Source: Leptospira sp. (GTDB taxonomy: Bacteria > Spirochaetota > Leptospiria > Leptospirales > Leptospiraceae). Taken from it: a DNA stretch of 14,051 nt. A program made the translations under genes and the position numbers. Within the stretch, counting starts at the first letter, position 1. The number at the start of each line of letters is the position of its first letter. This document shows, in pieces, positions 6,462-12,755 of this stretch. The notes beneath the pieces were generated by a model. It searched no databases and was not told where the DNA came from. It worked only from the letters and a program-made list of their open reading frames with translations. The stretch lies in contig JAPZRK010000119.1 of the NCBI GenBank assembly GCA_027531445.1, positions 1 to 14,051 of the forward strand. Reading direction: 5' to 3'.

Positions 6462-7730
6462 CTAAAAATTTCCTCGATATTCAACGGTGATCACTTGTTC
6501 CCTGGTGTGATTCCCAGCCATGTAAGTAGATGGCGAAGTGGTGATTCGAAAGTTGGAAAATCCTAAATCCTTGTTTGAAACCGAATGGGGTAAAAAATAA
6601 GTGTCCGCAATATTGAGTAAATAGAAAATACCCAACGATGCAACACTTGCTTTGCTCACGTTGGCCTGCTCTTGCAGGCGATCAAGGGAAGATTGTTCAT
6701 TGATAAGAGCTACTAGATCAAGTTGACTGTTTGACGCTAAAAGTAGTAGGTCTTTGCTTACTTCATAATTTGCCTTTGCATTCTGAAAATCTTGGAAAGA
6801 AATCCAAGATTGAGTTATCAAACCGAGCGTGATTACGCCCCAAGCAAATCCTTTATATTTTTGCAAAGTACTACCTTTATCTATAGAATATGCATATTGA
6901 CCATAACCAGGAATCACGGCCGATTTTTTGATATAACTAAGATTTTGTATTCTTGTAGTTGTAGCGTATGCTACTTCTGAATATTCTAATACTCCACCTG
7001 CTATTTTTTTGGCAAAGGATTCACTAGCCTGCGGGAGTTTTGCAGCGGTCTCAGCTGTTTCACTTTCCGCAAAATCGATACGATTATTAACTGGGTCAAT
7101 GATCGATCCATTCACAAAATAATTGCCATTGATTTTTGTAATCTTTCCAGTTAATACGCGATTTGCGCTAAGTAACTCACCTAGTTTTGCGGAGCAGTCC
7201 TTTGTTCCGTTTTTACAATCCTCATTATATTTTTCTTGTTCGGACTTAACTTTTGCAATTGTCTGGCTATCGATTACAATGAATAGATTGGTTTTAACCA
7301 GTGTTGTGATGATGATCTCGACTGCAGTTTCGAGTTCTCCTTTCGCAACACCCGAACCAGCCTGAAAATTGAGCACGGCCAATTTGGGTTTATCGCCTAT
7401 CTCAGCTTCCCAATCAATTTGATTCATTAGTGATTCGGCAAGCCGGATTCTTTCTTGGCTGATTGCTTCGCGAGTAGGTGCCTTGGAAATCGTAGTTGTT
7501 AACTTCTCAGCTACATTGGCAAACACTGGTTTGAGCTTAACCGACTTCACTTTGACTTTCTGAATTTCCTTTTTTTTGCCTTCGAAAACAAAGGAGACCG
7601 TATCGGACTGGATTTCAGTTCGAACGTTTTCAAAGCTTTGTCCGTTTTTTAAAATAACCGTATCTGCAAGAATTTCTTGTTCGCAGACTAAAAGTATTGA
7701 TGCGCAAATGAGTATACTGACTTTGGCCAT
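6462..7730 (-). CDS. Exported CsgG/LpoB-like protein with C-terminal membrane region
   Basis: From the ATG at 7730 (422 residues) the protein begins with a signal peptide ending near ILA-DT (residue 22). Residues 23-67 resemble a small beta-barrel domain (DTVILKNGQSFENV). Residues about 115-224 (PKLAVLNFQAGSG, TTLVKTNLFIVIDS, GELLSANRVLTGKI) match the CsgG/LpoB/TolB-N type fold found in envelope assembly proteins. Residues 274-281 (PGYGQYAY) followed by hydrophobic helices look like the small membrane domain seen in DUF5683-type proteins. The frame is open to a TTG at 7778, and a GTG at 7757 has AAGGA 11 bases upstream, so the start is uncertain. It sits between the Cys-rich gene and the Ig-like lipoprotein gene. 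Exact role unknown. Confidence 0.85.
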   Translation of the reverse strand: MAKVSILICASILLVCEQEILADTVILKNGQSFENVRTEIQSDTVSFVFEGKKKEIQKVKVKSVKLKPVFANVAEKLTTTISKAPTREAISQERIRLAESLMNQIDWEAEIGDKPKLAVLNFQAGSGVAKGELETAVEIIITTLVKTNLFIVIDSQTIAKVKSEQEKYNEDCKNGTKDCSAKLGELLSANRVLTGKITKINGNYFVNGSIIDPVNNRIDFAESETAETAAKLPQASESFAKKIAGGVLEYSEVAYATTTRIQNLSYIKKSAVIPGYGQYAYSIDKGSTLQKYKGFAWGVITLGLITQSWISFQDFQNAKANYEVSKDLLLLASNSQLDLVALINEQSSLDRLQEQANVSKASVASLGIFYLLNIADTYFLPHSVSNKDLGFSNFRITTSPSTYMAGNHTREQVITVEYRGNF

Positions 7731-7802
7731 GCAAAAAACGAACAAGGGATTTTTCACGATAAAGAGTATCCTTGGCAATAAATTTAGTGGAATCGTTAAA
7801 TC

Positions 7803-8477
7803 CTACAAACAACAGGCAATACGATAACTATTATTGCAATAATTCCAAGAGCCATATGTACTCGAAGGATTGTTGAAAGAACCTCCAATAGACCCTGAAT
7901 TGGAGGTCCAACCCTCGCAATCAGCAACAAATACAGATGGTTCCGCACCATCCCAATATGAATGAGAGGAATACCATGTATTCCCTAATATACTGATACC
8001 TAATTGTCTAGAAATTGCAAGTTCATGTGAAGTGCACATATGTGCATTCGCATTATTGCATGCCGAGGAAGCTGCACAAAGAGACTTTGCTGTTACATAT
8101 CCACCAATATTCCCTGTATATGTTGCAACCGTCGCTCCACAATAAACTCCTAAGGTGCTAGACGATATCCGACCGTTGACAGTTAAAGTTGCGGAGTTCG
8201 CTTGAGTGGACGAGTTAATCATAACAGCACCGGAAGAAAATACAGCATTTACTCCGCTTTTTGTCCAATCTGGTATAGATTCAATAGCTGATTTGAGAGT
8301 GGAAAAATTTGCATTCACGTCGGTTGCTTTAACGACTTGTCCTGAGAAGAATGTGTTGAATGTCCCAGAAACTGTAACGGCAAATACGCTCATGGAAAGA
8401 AATCCCAATGCGACTCCGGCACCTATCACAACGCTTTTTATAAAAGAATGTAGAATTCCATTGCGAAAATCTTCCAT
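7803..8477 (-). CDS. Exported eight-cysteine protein with fibre-like N-terminal segment
   Basis: The 224-residue product has a membrane segment at about 15-33 that may be a signal peptide. Residues 36-67 (TVSGTFNTFFSGQVVKATDV, NANFSTLKSAIE) resemble the stalk segments of trimeric fibre-type proteins. The C-terminal domain, about 112-224, has eight cysteines (113, 134, 140, 148, 187, 214, 222, 223) and motifs CGATVATYTGNIGGY, AHMCTSHELA, DCEGWTS and IACC. I know this pattern from exported proteins of delta-proteobacteria and spirochaetes, but no function is established. Disulphides and a sugar- or protein-binding role are inferences. AGG lies about 12 bases before the ATG, a weak site. It is the first gene of the operon and ends 72 bases before the preferred start of the CsgG-like gene. 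Confidence 0.85.
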   Translation of the reverse strand: MEDFRNGILHSFIKSVVIGAGVALGFLSMSVFAVTVSGTFNTFFSGQVVKATDVNANFSTLKSAIESIPDWTKSGVNAVFSSGAVMINSSTQANSATLTVNGRISSSTLGVYCGATVATYTGNIGGYVTAKSLCAASSACNNANAHMCTSHELAISRQLGISILGNTWYSSHSYWDGAEPSVFVADCEGWTSNSGSIGGSFNNPSSTYGSWNYCNNSYRIACCL

Positions 8478-8745
8478 ATTAATTTAAGACCTATGAAACA
8501 TTGAAGTGTAGCCCGAAAACTGTAAACTTAAAAATTGGAAAATTTGCCTATTTTGCCTCTGTTCAAACTATTCCAATTTTTTGAATATTAACGTCATCTA
8601 ACTAGAAATTACCTCAGCTTGATTCACGCGAAAACATAACAATGAATATTCTAAAGATCGAATCTAGTTCCTAATGTTATGAATTCTGATTTCTTTGTTA
8701 TCGTGTGTTATCAAAATACCTTGGCTTGTCAAATCCCAAATTTGT
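8478..8745. other. Intergenic stretch between the barrel gene and the envelope operon
   Basis: This 268-base stretch is AT-rich and has no credible ORF. It contains an 11-bp perfect inverted repeat (8530-8581), arms CATAAC/GTTATG (8635-8640 and 8674-8679) and two GTTATC copies 10 bases apart (8697-8712). The promoter of the three-gene operon should lie here on the minus strand, but I cannot point to a good -10/-35 pair. Confidence 0.4.
8530..8581 (-). terminator. Candidate terminator after the barrel gene
   Basis: AAAAATTGGAA (8530-8540) and TTCCAATTTTT (8571-8581) are perfect reverse complements over 11 bases, with a 30-base loop containing TTTGCCT twice. Read on the minus strand, the 3' arm ends in five T. 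The position, 164 bases after the stop of the gene at 8746-9861 and before the next start, suits a terminator, but the long loop and weak AT pairs make it uncertain. Confidence 0.4.
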
Positions 8746-9861
8746 CTAAAAAATAGCATCCCAACCCATGCTCACATAAAAACCGTTATTTGGAATTTTT
8801 TGGAGTCTGTGTTCTTCTTCAAAAGACTTTAGCACTTCTGGATTGCCAATCCGTTTGCTTGCCTCTCGATCGAGCGCTAAATTAAATGGGTCATTCCTTT
8901 TGGACGGATTGATCGTTCTACCATCTCCCGAATTTGAATCTGTTGTATCAAAGAGAGTGACATCTGGTCGGTGCACATTCGTAAAACCTACATAAAATGA
9001 ACCGAACAAAAATTTTAAAGTCGATGTTATGTTTGAGATGCCTGATCTTTGGTCCATGGTATCATTGTTGATCACATAACCCACATGAGTGGACGGAACG
9101 ATTTTTATAAAATCTTCCTTGCGGAATGTATGGCTAAAATCAAGAGAGATATAGTTTTGGCCATTTAATTCCTTGATTGCAGATGTGTTTTGATAAATGG
9201 CTATTTTGGGGTTAATAAATGTTAGAAGATCGGGACGAAATGTGACAAAGAATTCTTGCCAGACAGTTTTATTAGCCGTATTTGCGGTTGAATAAAGCCA
9301 TGTTCCCATGGTCCAAATACCGATGGAACTTTGCCATTCGTAGTATCCGCCGACAAAGGCTCCCATATATCGTTTGAGTCCATTTTGTTCATCACGCCTT
9401 TTCTCTTTTGTTGGATCGTAATTGACAATTCCAGTAGCGACATACTGCTCATACACGTTGTAGAAACGATCTGGTTTACCAGGACCCGATTGTAATATCG
9501 CTCCATCGCTGTCTCGATCAGAATGACCTGTCAATGGCGTAAGAGAACTAAAGAGAATTTTAAAACCAGTGAGCGGTGTATGGTAGAGCAAATTCTGAGT
9601 GGAACGATATCCAGGTTGAATCGATCTATAAGGGGTTTGATTCCGTTGGGCTGAAAAATCTCCTGAAAAATTTGCTCCACGAAAATAAGCATCACTTTCG
9701 ACTTCTAAGTTGACTTCGAGTTTCGATGTGGATTTATTCTCCGTATCTTTCTTCTCTTGGGTATGGAGGTTAAAAGGATATGCAAAGAGGAAAAATGATA
9801 CAATAGGAGTCATTGCCAACCGACAAAAGCAATCTTGATATGATCTGATGAACCAATTCAT
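8746..9861 (-). CDS. Putative outer-membrane beta-barrel protein
   Basis: The 371-residue product has a hydrophobic export signal around residues 17-32 (MTPIVSFFLFAYPF...), then a stretch rich in charged residues. From about residue 48 it shows alternating aromatic and polar strands, such as GGYYEWQSSIGIWTMGTWLY and FGSFYVGFTNVH. It ends in GWDAIF, with a terminal Phe as in many outer-membrane barrels. I do not recognise a named family. The start may be the ATG at 9861 or a Met at codon 17, and neither has a clear ribosome site. A TATAAA on the minus strand lies eight bases before the first ATG, so a leaderless transcript is possible. It is divergent from the acyltransferase gene at 10068. 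Confidence 0.85.
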   Translation of the reverse strand: MNWFIRSYQDCFCRLAMTPIVSFFLFAYPFNLHTQEKKDTENKSTSKLEVNLEVESDAYFRGANFSGDFSAQRNQTPYRSIQPGYRSTQNLLYHTPLTGFKILFSSLTPLTGHSDRDSDGAILQSGPGKPDRFYNVYEQYVATGIVNYDPTKEKRRDEQNGLKRYMGAFVGGYYEWQSSIGIWTMGTWLYSTANTANKTVWQEFFVTFRPDLLTFINPKIAIYQNTSAIKELNGQNYISLDFSHTFRKEDFIKIVPSTHVGYVINNDTMDQRSGISNITSTLKFLFGSFYVGFTNVHRPDVTLFDTTDSNSGDGRTINPSKRNDPFNLALDREASKRIGNPEVLKSFEEEHRLQKIPNNGFYVSMGWDAIF

Positions 9862-9900
9862 GCGGGCAATTTATACACGAGGGTTCATTTTATAAAAAGA

Positions 9901-9972
9901 CATCTCTTTCGCCAAGGAGAAAAGAGCAAGGAATTCAATAAGGAAAAGAGATGATTATTTTCTTGAATCATC
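9901..9972 (-). repeat. Overlapping inverted repeats upstream of the barrel gene
   Basis: CATCTCTTT (9901-9909) is the perfect reverse complement of AAAGAGATG (9945-9953), and GATGATT (9950-9956) is the perfect reverse complement of AATCATC (9966-9972). The two stems share 9950-9953 and cannot both form fully. A shorter alternative pairs CTCTTT with AAAGAG at 9921-9926. On the minus strand the larger stem is followed by TCTTTTT. If the barrel gene is transcribed from about 9980, this lies in its 5' leader. Confidence 0.4.
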
Positions 9973-9986
9973 TTTAAAAATGGAAA

Positions 9987-10015
9987 TTAATACGCGCTAT
10001 GCGAAAAAACATCAA
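9987..10015 (-). promoter_or_regulatory. Candidate minus-strand promoter for the barrel gene
   Basis: Read on the minus strand, TTGATG (10010-10015) and TATTAA (9987-9992) are 17 bases apart, each matching four of six consensus positions. It is back-to-back with the plus-strand promoter at 10023, with seven bases between the two -35 boxes. Transcription from here would give a leader of about 119 bases. Confidence 0.35.
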
Positions 10016-10022
10016 TTTCGAT

Positions 10023-10051
10023 TTGACAATATACCGAACGGTAGGTAAATA
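10023..10051 (+). promoter_or_regulatory. Promoter of the acyltransferase/TetR operon
   Basis: A perfect TTGACA (10023-10028) is followed after exactly 17 bases by TAAATA (10046-10051), a poor -10. The spacer carries the inverted repeat at 10032-10043, so a bound repressor would cover the promoter. GGAGAG at 10056-10061, six bases before the ATG at 10068, is a good ribosome site. Confidence 0.6.
10032..10043. promoter_or_regulatory. Inverted-repeat operator in the promoter spacer
   Basis: TACCGAACGGTA consists of arms TACCG and CGGTA around AA. ACCG..CGGT half-sites are typical of TetR/AcrR-family operators. It lies between the -35 and -10 boxes of an operon whose second gene encodes a TetR regulator, so autorepression is likely. 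Binding by that particular regulator is inference. Confidence 0.6.
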
Positions 10052-10067
10052 GGCTGGAGAGAAACGT

Positions 10068-10781
10068 ATGAAAGAAATAAATCATATATCAAATGGCAAA
10101 TCCATTCATCTGGACACAGTGGATGAGCTAGAACTTTGGCTATTGGGAATCGAAACTAGGAATGAATTCAATGAATTTGTTTTGAAAGTTTATAATGATG
10201 CCTTCACAGATGGTAGCTACAAAATCCCTCCAAACGAAATTTCGGAACCTACGTCGGAATACTTTCACGAGGCAAGAGTCTGTGGAGTTCGGCATAAGTC
10301 TGGGCAATTGATAGGTACTTGGGGGTTGATTCTGAAAGATATTGGAGATGAAGGATTCAAATTGCCCATCGAAATTCGATACAATCTTCCTGTCGAAAAA
10401 ATCTTAAATACCTTAAAATTAGATCATATACAGTATGCTTTCAATGGTTGGAGGACAGCTGTAGATAAAGATGCCTTAGAAAAATTTGATTTAGATAGAA
10501 ATAAGTCCATCTTTGTTTTTGATTTTCTCATTCGCGGATTAACTATGGACTTACCTGGAGATGCAAGCAGTTATTTGGGTCTTGCAGAAATGGAGAAACT
10601 TGTATTCAAATACCATCGTCGTGTAGGCATTCCCTGGCAAATCATAGGAGATCCCGTACATTTTTGGAATCGTGATCGATATCCTTGTGCATTTCAACTT
10701 GGAGAGTTCAGAGACTACATGCGCAAACATCATCCTGAGCGTTATTCCTTTCTTTATGAAAGATTATCAACCGTTGGATAA
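10068..10781 (+). CDS. GNAT-fold putative acyltransferase, FeeM/LuxI-like
   Basis: The 237-residue protein has no signal peptide or membrane helix and is probably cytoplasmic. Features suggest the GNAT-like fold of N-acyl amino acid synthases (FeeM) and related acyltransferases: a central strand pair GVRHKSGQLIGTWGLILKD at about 74-92, a following acid-rich loop, a long helix about 168-185 (LGLAEMEKLVFKYHRRVG), then IIGDPVHFW near 192-200, where such enzymes have a substrate-side segment. The match is by shape and position, not by a full diagnostic motif, so the activity is tentative. The ATG has GGAGAG six bases before it. It is followed after seven bases by the TetR gene and is controlled by the operator-bearing promoter. 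A signalling or lipid product is possible but unproved. Confidence 0.7.
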   Translation: MKEINHISNGKSIHLDTVDELELWLLGIETRNEFNEFVLKVYNDAFTDGSYKIPPNEISEPTSEYFHEARVCGVRHKSGQLIGTWGLILKDIGDEGFKLPIEIRYNLPVEKILNTLKLDHIQYAFNGWRTAVDKDALEKFDLDRNKSIFVFDFLIRGLTMDLPGDASSYLGLAEMEKLVFKYHRRVGIPWQIIGDPVHFWNRDRYPCAFQLGEFRDYMRKHHPERYSFLYERLSTVG

Positions 10782-10788
10782 AAGTTCG

Positions 10789-11352
10789 ATGATTGATACA
10801 AAACAAAAAATTTTATCGAAGGCCGGATATCTTTTTTATTTCCAAGGTTTTAATAATACAGGGATTGACCAAATAACAAAAGAATGTGAGATAACAAAGC
10901 CTTCGCTATACTATCACTTTGATTCAAAAATAACTCTTGGAAAAGCTTACATTGAAGAACGTGCTAGACTTCTTTTTGCAATGTTGATTGGACTGAAAGA
11001 ACGGAATCAGTCATATGACGGTTATTTATCCGAGTGGTCTTCAACACTGATTCTCCTAGCTCGAAAAGGGGAGTTTTTTGGTTGTCCATTTACTACGTTC
11101 GCAAGTGAACTAAACGAAAAAGAACGAAGTGAATTTGAAGAAACGCTTCAATCTGTGGAATCGCGTTGGTTGTCCATTCAAGAGAAAACTTACCTGCACT
11201 ACCATCCGACCGCGATAGATTCGAAGTTAGTCGCAAAGAGGATTCTCATTTTGCATACTGGCTGTGTGATGTTGTATCGTGCCAGCCGTAATATCAAATA
11301 TCTGAAGCAGTTTAAAGCTGAATTAAAAACCTTAGCATCTGAACTATCCTAA
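10789..11352 (+). CDS. TetR/AcrR family transcriptional regulator
   Basis: The 187-residue protein has the TetR helix-turn-helix at about residues 25-46 (GIDQITKECEITKPSLYYHF), preceded by the usual KQKILSKAGYLFYFQGF helix. The C-terminal ligand domain contains GCPFTTFASEL at about 98-108, as in LmrA/YxaF-type regulators. Length is normal. The open frame extends upstream to 10672, but that part overlaps the preceding gene. The ATG at 10789 begins the conserved helix seven bases after the upstream stop, with GGA about 10 bases away. It very likely represses its own operon through the repeat at 10032-10043; the inducer might be a product or substrate of the neighbouring acyltransferase. Confidence 0.95.
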   Translation: MIDTKQKILSKAGYLFYFQGFNNTGIDQITKECEITKPSLYYHFDSKITLGKAYIEERARLLFAMLIGLKERNQSYDGYLSEWSSTLILLARKGEFFGCPFTTFASELNEKERSEFEETLQSVESRWLSIQEKTYLHYHPTAIDSKLVAKRILILHTGCVMLYRASRNIKYLKQFKAELKTLASELS

Positions 11353-11382
11353 GAAAAAAAACTTTTGATAAATCATTCTGAG

Positions 11383-12039
11383 TTACGTTTCAGTATGGAA
11401 ATCCATTAATTTTTGGATTTCTACCTGCAATTGATCCACAAGACTACGCCAGTTATTCGTCCATTGCTTATAGCCTTCTGGTCCAACTATATGCGTTACA
11501 CGATTGATAGAAAGAAATGGAATCGCTCTACGTTTGCAGACTTTTGCAAGTCCGTATGCTTCCGTATTTTCTACATGAAATTCTGACCATTGGACCAATG
11601 GAGGTTTTTCCATTTGTTGGATGGTAACCTCGGGAGGGGCGTTGGTCAGGACTTCCTTCCATTCCTTGGCGATGAGTGGGCTTGTTGGAAAAAAATTTTG
11701 GTTCAATTTGTCGATGCGGTTCCCTTGGATATGACGGCAAAATCGCATGGTTGCACCCATACCGTAAGAGGAAATATTATCGGAAAACACAAAGTCTCCG
11801 ATTGAGAGTCTCGCCCAGGAATAAGCTCCCGCGCCTCCAAGAAGCAAAATGCCGTCAATTTTTGGGACATGTGAAATCAACTCTTCCAAATTGAGCGCGG
11901 CTTCTAAATTTCCTACACCCAAAGACTTTTTATTCACAATGGGATCTTTTTTCCAAATCAATTCTATTTCTTGAGGATAACAACTCACGACGAGTATCTT
12001 TTTGGTTGGAGAAATCCATATCGTTTTTTCATTTAGCAT
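11383..12039 (-). CDS. Nucleosidase of the phosphorylase family, futalosine-hydrolase-like
   Basis: The 218-residue protein has the fold signatures of the purine nucleoside phosphorylase/MTAN superfamily: KILVVSC near the N-terminus, GVGNLEAALNL (41-51), LLGGAGAYSWARLSIGDFVF (66-85), HVENTEAYGLAKVC (155-168) and the NRVTHIVGPEGYKQW segment (179-193). The last one most resembles MqnB futalosine hydrolases, which act in an alternative menaquinone pathway and carry ISNxVG...W. Here Thr182-His183 replace the usual Ser-Asn, which may alter activity or substrate. MTA/SAH nucleosidase is an alternative but fits less well. The ATG lacks a close ribosome site; an AGGAAG lies upstream near a short leader ORF. 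It converges on the TetR gene. Confidence 0.8.
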   Translation of the reverse strand: MLNEKTIWISPTKKILVVSCYPQEIELIWKKDPIVNKKSLGVGNLEAALNLEELISHVPKIDGILLLGGAGAYSWARLSIGDFVFSDNISSYGMGATMRFCRHIQGNRIDKLNQNFFPTSPLIAKEWKEVLTNAPPEVTIQQMEKPPLVQWSEFHVENTEAYGLAKVCKRRAIPFLSINRVTHIVGPEGYKQWTNNWRSLVDQLQVEIQKLMDFHTET

Positions 12040-12059
12040 AAATTAGTGCAAAATCCCAT
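12033..12059 (-). other. Short leader ORF overlapping the nucleosidase start
   Basis: ATG at 12059 opens an eight-codon frame (MGFCTNLC, stop TAA) that ends seven bases inside the nucleosidase gene. The only purine-rich ribosome-like sequence, AGGAAGAAGAG, lies about 11 bases before this ATG and about 31 before the nucleosidase ATG. Coupled translation is possible. It could be chance. Confidence 0.3.
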
Positions 12060-12141
12060 ATTTTGATCTACTCTTCTTCCTTTAGTTTTTTTAGGAATTA
12101 GGCTTGTTGTCACTCACTAATTTTCATTGAGAATGTGGTTT

Positions 12142-12237
12142 CTACTCAGCGGGTAGTCCTTCTATCTTTGTTGGATTTGACACGGCGAAATACAGATGTA
12201 AGATGAAGGTCGATTTGCGAAACTTCCTCCTAATCAT
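12142..12237 (-). CDS. Possible 31-residue small protein after the TfoX-like gene
   Basis: An ATG at 12237, 11 bases after the TfoX-like stop, is preceded by AAGGG and opens 31 codons to TAG at 12142. The product would start MIRRKFRKS and has a short hydrophobic run (FILHLYFAV). There is no family match I know, so this is only a candidate; the remaining sequence to 12040 holds no gene. Confidence 0.2.
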   Translation of the reverse strand: MIRRKFRKSTFILHLYFAVSNPTKIEGLPAE

Positions 12238-12248
12238 TTTCCCTTCGT

Positions 12249-12665
12249 CTACTGCTTCGCAACTTTCGTAGAGATAGAAAGGTTTGTTTTATGCTTTTTG
12301 GATTTCTTTTTCTGACTTGCCCTTTTGGCCGCCCCAAGGCTCAACTCAAACCATTGTTTCAAGGAGTCAGCTGATTTCCATGAAACTTTTGGTATTGTGT
12401 AGTAGCTCATTACTGCTGGTTTTCCAGATTTCCCATCATAGATAAATGGTCTTTGTTTCGCTTTTACAAATAGTTCGACGGTCTCTTTGTCGGTTTTGAA
12501 ATAAATCTCCTCGTATGCGATGAGAGCTATCATGGAACCCTCAAAATAGATTCCATAACCTCCAAACATAAATCGCGATGTTACATTTCCAAAGACTGAT
12601 AGTTTTTTTAATATTCTTTCAAGAAATTTTTTTTGATCCGATTGTGAATCCGTTTGTTTTGGCAT
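12249..12665 (-). CDS. TfoX/Sxy N-terminal domain protein with Lys-rich tail
   Basis: The 138-residue protein contains a TfoX_N domain over about residues 14-110, with the characteristic RFMFGGYGIYFEG (31-43), ALIAYEEIYFKTD and SYYTIPKVSW segments. TfoX/Sxy proteins regulate competence in some gamma-proteobacteria, but many stand-alone TfoX_N proteins have no known function. Residues 114-138 are unusually rich in Lys, which could bind nucleic acid. GGAGG lies nine bases before the ATG. It is downstream of the GH130 gene by 88 bases, likely with its own or shared transcript. Confidence 0.93.
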   Translation of the reverse strand: MPKQTDSQSDQKKFLERILKKLSVFGNVTSRFMFGGYGIYFEGSMIALIAYEEIYFKTDKETVELFVKAKQRPFIYDGKSGKPAVMSYYTIPKVSWKSADSLKQWFELSLGAAKRASQKKKSKKHKTNLSISTKVAKQ

Positions 12666-12707
12666 ACAAGTGATCCTCCAAAAATGTAATTTTTTTAATT
12701 GGAAAAG

Positions 12708-12755
12708 AATTGGAATTTCAGTGAATTATTTTTTTTTAAAAAATCTATCCCAATT
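12708..12755 (-). terminator. Weak candidate terminator after the GH130 gene
   Basis: AATTGGAAT (12708-12716) and ATCCCAATT (12747-12755) can pair over nine positions with one G-U wobble, enclosing long T and A runs. The far arm overlaps the GH130 stop codon and there is no T-run right after the near arm, so the terminator role is doubtful. Confidence 0.25.

Noticed and set aside
7123..7365. Plus-strand frames opposite the CsgG-like gene
   Set aside because: They are antisense to a gene with clear domain structure, and lack ribosome sites.
10672..10788. Longer start for the TetR gene
   Set aside because: The extension overlaps the acyltransferase gene and precedes the normal start of the TetR DNA-binding domain; the ATG at 10789 fits family length.
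11590..11894. Plus-strand frames opposite the nucleosidase gene
   Set aside because: They are antisense to a gene with several conserved motifs and carry none themselves.
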